64,000 nucleotides of DNA from Adiantum capillus-veneris (lineage: Eukaryota; Streptophyta; Polypodiopsida; Polypodiales; Pteridaceae), in the NCBI GenBank assembly GCA_014529385.2, contig CM043945.1, positions 147,197,741 to 147,261,740 of the forward strand. Direction: 5' to 3'. The position numbers were made by a program, and so were the translations under genes. Under the pieces are notes generated by a model that was not told the DNA's origin, did no database searches, and was given only the letters and a program-made list of their open reading frames with translations. Shown here piece after piece: positions 59,971-64,000 of the stretch (positions are counted from its first letter, which is position 1; the number at the start of each line of letters is the position of its first letter).

Positions 59971-60040
59971 ACACACGGCGGTGCCGTAGAAAATGAAACC
60001 TGATCTCTCTCTCTCTCTCTCGGACCTGCGATGTGTCTCA

Positions 60041-60072
<32 letters not shown>

Positions 60073-60076
60073 GCTC
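59831..60076. repeat. Compound (CT)n and (CA)n arrays in H1
   Basis: CT then CA at 59831-59900, CT at about 59921-59967 and 60005-60020, and CT/CA at about 60040-60075. H2 has two GT/GA compound arrays at 60843-60899 and 61003-61071. Confidence 0.93.
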
Positions 60077-60303
60077 ACACACACACATGCATGCACATTT
60101 AAGGCATACCAATTTATCGACGTGTGGCATAACTCATTGCTCGTTATTTTTCAAGGTACGAAATAAAGCCACCTTTTACAAAAACAAAAGTAATCACCCT
60201 TCAAAATTGAAGGTTGGAATGAAACTCAATGGTCTTGCTAAAGAGTTTAAATAATATAAATAAATATAAATAGTACTAAGTATTGTGACTTTTTGACAAA
60301 ACT

Positions 60304-60500
60304 TCTATACTATATATAATTGAGCTTAAAATATCCATGTGTCACTCTCTCCTTCTCCTTCGTTTCAAAAACACATTTGGTTTGAAATGTAAAAGTATAT
60401 ACTATATATAATTGAGCTTAAAATTTCAAAGGAAGGAGAGGACATCCATGTGTCACTCTCTCCTTCGTTTCAAAAACACATTTGGTTTGAAATCTAAAAG
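60304..60500. repeat. Duplicated 5' end of H2
   Basis: The 5'-terminal block TATACTATATATAATTGAGC recurs about 90 bases further (60398), with the same following sequence (ATCCATGTGTCACTCTCTCC, then CACATTTGGTTTGAAAT). A second internal duplication (AAAGTGAAGGGTAAGTAAGA) lies at about 60501 and 60568. Confidence 0.85.
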
Positions 60501-60840
60501 TAAAGTGAAGGGTAAGTAAGAAGTACTCTGATGGTATAAAATAAAAAGACTTAGTTTGAAATGTAAAAGTAAAGTGAAGGGTAAGTAAGAAGTACTGTGA
60601 TGGTATAAAATGAAAAGACTTAGTTTTGACTTAGTTGTGTCAAAAAGTCACAATATTTAATACTATATATATATTTATATTATTTAGAACTCTTTAGCAA
60701 GGCCATGGAGTTTTCACTCAGCTTTGAATTTTGAAGAGTGAGTACTTTTGTTTTTGTAAATGGTGTCTCTACTTTGCAGGCTTAGAAAAATAACAAGCAA
60801 TAAGATGTGCCATGCATCGATAGGTTGGCTCACCTCAAAC

Positions 60841-60899
<59 letters not shown>

Positions 60900-61007
60900 T
60901 CCCACATCCGTCTCCACACTTCTTTGTCTTTTTTGGCCAATCAACAAATTAACAAGAAACAAGATGTGCCATGCATCGATAAGTTGGCTCGCCTCAAATG
61001 TGCGTGT

Positions 61008-61070
<63 letters not shown>

Positions 61071-63112
61071 TCCCACATCCGTCTCCACACTTCTTTGTCT
61101 TTTTTGGCCAATTAATAGATGCTACAATGGTGAGAGTTCCAATGTGACCATTTAAGCTTTTTAACTTTCTCAAGTTTTCACACCTCGAACTTCTGATATA
61201 GGCAAGAAAAAAGGGTTCCGCAAGGTGACAGGTGACCTTGCCTATTGCTACAGTGCTCACGACAACGATCGTGCAAGGCGGGTCTTCGATTCAGTGTTTC
61301 AAAAAAAATGTGTCTCAACTTAATATCATGTCATTTTCAATTTTAAAAATGTTGGTCGAGGGCAAGGGAAAAAGGAGAAATTCCGTCCCAAAATAGTGTA
61401 AAAACTTGCAAAATAAACCAAATTTCCTCTTGGAAAATTAAAGGAAAGCAATTTTGTATGTTTGAAAAAATGATTTTTCTAGAACACTGATGTGATTGCA
61501 TTGGAAGATATCATTGCCAGTCGAGGGTATTGACCTTGGTCTTCAAGTTAGCAATCCTTTGCTCATTTGGATCCTCCTTGGTGTTGCATACCTAACGTGG
61601 ACTCTTTGCCTCCTCCTAGAAATGATGACTCCGGTCTCTTATTGTAGGGTTTCCTCCATGCATGTGTGTCGATTGTCGGACTGGATCCATGTCATTTTGC
61701 TTACATTTAGAGCCTGGTCACTTTGGAACGGCTAAATAACCTTTCAGCTTTCTTTGCAAGTCAAGAAAATCGGTGGCTTCGAAGATAAATGCTTGACTTG
61801 TTTGAGTGGTGAGATAGATCTTGAGCAAGTTCTTGCTAACCGAGAGGGTCTCAAAAGTCAACCATTTGAAAGGCTATATCTGTTTTGAGGCTCTTAACTC
61901 CCACGATTAGATAGCTAGAGAGAGAAAAGTTGGCTCGTGACCGGCAGGCAGAAAGCAGGTTCGCTGGTATGTGCGACCAGGATCTCAACCTCTCACATGC
62001 TTCATTTTAATACTACAAACTAGACATGCAGCCTCAGAGAGAGAGAGACACACACACAGATTTTTCTTCCTACTGACGTGGTTTGAGACCCGTTAGTCTT
62101 GAGATCGATTAATCTCGACTCTAAGCTATTATGTTTAGGCAAACCTTATCCAATCCAAACATTGTTGGCAAAAAGTCGTCATGTTGTATACAAATTGTTA
62201 AGGGATATAATTCACGTACGAAAAGAGACTCTTCTCCATGTAGTGCCTCAATGCTCTGTCTCACATTTAAGGGAGTGGGAGCTAAGCCAAATGGCTGCCA
62301 TGGGTAAGGGCAAGCATGTGAATGGTTGAATACAGTCTGCTCTCTCAAAGAAGAACATGCATGTGTGTATGTGTATGTGTGTGTGTGTGTATTTTGCAGC
62401 ACGCCCTTTCTTTTAGTATGATGTCCAAAACTCTTGCAAAGAGAAACGTTTGAGTGAATTTTTCTGCTTTCATTGCCCTCACATTTTAAGGTGCCAATGG
62501 TACCCAAATGTACACAAACAAACAATATGTGTCTTATATTACTAACCTGCTTATCATGAATTGCAAAAGACCTCAACATCCATGTGACGAGTCTTGGTAG
62601 ATGACAGTGTACATGCTAGCTAGATTGAGTACAATCCAACCTATAAATTCTAAAATTTACCACATATAGAGACAAAGTTGTTATAGCCATGCAATTACCC
62701 CCAAGTCACACACCCATCATGAATATTGCCTTTGCACACGGTTGGAGCTTGGCATGACCAACTTAGAAGTAGATTTGTCCTTGGTCAATCCACAAGAATG
62801 TGGAGAGTAAGTAAAGTTCATTAATTGTTCAATCTTACACTCGAAAAGGTAGACATAATGTTGATCCAAAAGATAGATTTGTGCTTGGTTGATGTGAATG
62901 TGGAGGGCACTTAGACCTTGTGTGTTGTCATACATTGTTATCTAGAAAGTAGTTATAGTGGTGGTTGATGCACAAGTGTATTAAAGAGCTATAAAAGCTC
63001 ACATGAGAATCAAAGGCATTTGCCCACATTTGCCCTGCTTGTGAAGGGAAGGAGAACAATGGTTGCTTCAATTGACGCACATGTAGCCGCGGCAACGCGG
63101 GTCACATACTAG
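60304..63112 (+). mobile_element. H2: inner non-autonomous Helitron, opposite orientation
   Basis: The plus strand begins TCTATACTATATATAATTGAG (60304) and ends CCGCG-GCAA-CGCGG hairpin (63087-63100), then GTCACATACTAG (63112) followed by T. Its whole length aligns with H1 read on the minus strand. Sequence on either side of it joins to give a continuous H1, as shown by H2's own uninterrupted equivalent near 60600-60660. The base before its 5' end is T instead of A. No coding. Confidence 0.8.
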
Positions 63113-63308
63113 TAGGAGTCAAAACTAAGTCCTTTCATTTTTTACCATCAGTGTACTTGCTACTTACTCTTACTTTTACATTTCAAACCAAATGATTTCC
63201 GGCTTACCCTTCTCTTTTACACTTAAGTTCTTGAAATGAAGGAGAGAGTGACACATGGATGCCCTCTCCTTCCTTGAAAATTTTAAGCTCAATTATATAT
63301 AGTATAGA

Positions 63309-63605
63309 TAACAAAAAAAAGGGATAATTTCAAGGGGTTTTTTGGCTCAACTTTAATTTATTAGACCGAATCTGCTTAGATGTCATCACGCATTAGCTCG
63401 AACAGGTTCGTAACAGAAAAGCAAATACATACTTTATTACACGTGGTCGACTCAAGCAAGCGGGCGCCATGCTTTGACTCATTGCTACCACCTGCATAGA
63501 GTCAGATTTGATTCGCAGGTTGGCTTGAGTGCGCAGGATATTTCTGCCAATAAGTAGTCCCAACAGTATGTCCCATGGAAAGCTTCACGGCTTTGGATAC
63601 ATTGT
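63309..63605. other. Spacer right of the Helitrons
   Basis: No repeat recognised. On the minus strand a short open stretch (REAFHGTYCWDYLLAEISCA) near 63480-63600 might continue the frame of the neighbouring exon-like region. Confidence 0.4.
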
Positions 63606-63611
63606 TTCATG

Positions 63612-63690
63612 GAAACATCGTCTGAGATAAAAGATTAAACATATCAAGATGGAAACATCGTCTGAGATAAAAGATTAAACATGTCCTCAT
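63612..63690. repeat. 40 bp tandem duplication
   Basis: GGAAACATCGTCTGAGATAA, then AAGATTAAACAT, occurs at 63611 and 63651. The unit is 40 bases, so it shifts the reading frame at the end of the neighbouring open frame. Confidence 0.92.
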
Positions 63691-64000
63691 AACATCTCCA
63701 GAGCACCTTTGTCTTTCCCAACTCCATCCCGCGTCCCTGGTACGGTGTGACCCATGATGAACAAGGGTAGTATTTCCCAGTTTTAAGCATTTGGTGTAAT
63801 GTCGACAGGAAGTCGTTGCCTAGTGGGTGTTGTAGTTTAAATTTCCAGAACATAAAGGCTCTATCGAAAATATTTATTGGTGTCAAGCAAACTTTTTTTT
63901 TCAGTTCATCAGCACCATATAAGTTGTATATTTCGACCCCTTCATTCACATCATCTGCTTTGATATTGTGCATCATTATCTGAGGTTCGTCCTGGTCCTT
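63644..64000 (-). CDS. Exon-like open frame, possible SET-domain protein end, runs off the window
   Basis: The minus-strand frame is open from the window edge (KDQDEPQIMMHNIKADDVNE ...) to a stop at 63644, 118 codons or more. The stretch ADDVNEGVEIYNLYG resembles the conserved A-x-D-V-x-x-G-E-E-I-x-N-x-Y-G motif that closes the SET domain of Rubisco-methyltransferase/SETD-type lysine methyltransferases. The residues after it (ELKKKVCLTPINIFDRAFMF, then HPLGNDFLSTLHQML) are not recognised. It is unlike transposon proteins. The stop lies in the first copy of a 40-base duplication, so the true C-terminus may have been longer. It could also be a gene fragment. Confidence 0.4.
   Translation of the reverse strand, partial: KDQDEPQIMMHNIKADDVNEGVEIYNLYGADELKKKVCLTPINIFDRAFMFWKFKLQHPLGNDFLSTLHQMLKTGKYYPCSSWVTPYQGRGMELGKTKVLWRCYEDMFNLLSQTMFPS

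Larger units (their letters stand above)
56082..63308 (-). mobile_element. H1: outer non-autonomous Helitron (interrupted by H2)
   Basis: On the minus strand it begins A|TCTATACTATATATAATTGAG (63308) and ends, after a hairpin (CCGCG, ACAA, CGCGC), in CACATACTAG|T (56082). These are Helitron ends: 5' TC, 3' CTAG with a GC-rich stem shortly before, inserted between A and T. A related element in the other direction (H2, 60304-63112) is nested in it, so about 4.4 kb belongs to H1. No Rep/helicase frame. It contains several (CT)n arrays and an internal duplicated module (about 58790-59040 and 59590-59830). Confidence 0.8.

Noticed and set aside
56082-63308. A DNA transposon with 3 kb terminal inverted repeats
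   Set aside because: The arms end in Helitron-type structures (TC start, hairpin plus CTAG), no target duplication is present, and the inner arm has its own complete set of ends. Nested Helitrons explain it better.

Overview
This window is repeat-rich nuclear DNA from a land plant with a large genome. The evidence is plant-type Ty3 elements with a second (archaeal-type) RNase H, Ty1/copia-like elements primed from initiator tRNA-Met, plant L1-type LINEs with a zf-RVT domain, a tRNA-derived SINE, Helitrons of the Arabidopsis type, and one host gene copy of the short plant UBTD type. Long (CT)n/(GA)n arrays are unusually frequent. I cannot name the species. A fern or another large-genome plant would fit.

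Layout. Positions 1-8599 hold a young Tat-type Ty3 element (E1, minus strand), cut by the window edge. It is nested in the reverse transcriptase of an older Ty3 element with a tRNA-Asp primer site (E2, minus, 8600 to about 17130). The gag of E2 is itself split by a 1.4 kb element with long inverted termini and an array of near-perfect palindromes. Positions 17323-27692 hold a third Ty3 Tat-type element (E3, plus) with 2.3 kb LTRs, broken coding and a minus-strand SINE with a 16 bp target duplication. Just beyond E3 lies a copy of a plant UBTD-like gene (27739-28075, minus) broken only by one base in an A-run. E3 landed between its stop codon and a likely poly(A) signal. Then come tandem (CT)n units and a decayed chromovirus (30880-32163).

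Positions 32496-40084 hold a non-autonomous LTR element (E4, minus). It has the same primer site as E1 and E3 and a long acidic orphan reading frame of about 650 codons (one frameshift, one stop). One LTR of E4 carries a nested 3.4 kb copia-derived element (33003-36400, minus, TSD AGATG). A second copy of that copia-derived family sits at 41546-45219 (plus, TSD TTACC) with an intact 613-codon frame. That frame joins gag and a protease-like domain, through a linker of unknown type, to a remnant of the polymerase C-terminus; integrase and most RT are absent. LINE remains follow (45.8-48.3 kb and 53.9-56.0 kb), with a gag relic at 50.1-50.4 kb.

Positions 56082-63308 look like one huge inverted repeat. 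They are best explained as two related non-autonomous Helitrons in opposite orientation, one nested inside the other. The last 360 bases contain an open exon-like frame, possibly the end of a SET-domain gene, running off the window.

Functionally the window is mostly mobile DNA. The autonomous-type elements here are all broken. The best preserved reading frame belongs to the non-autonomous copia-derived family.
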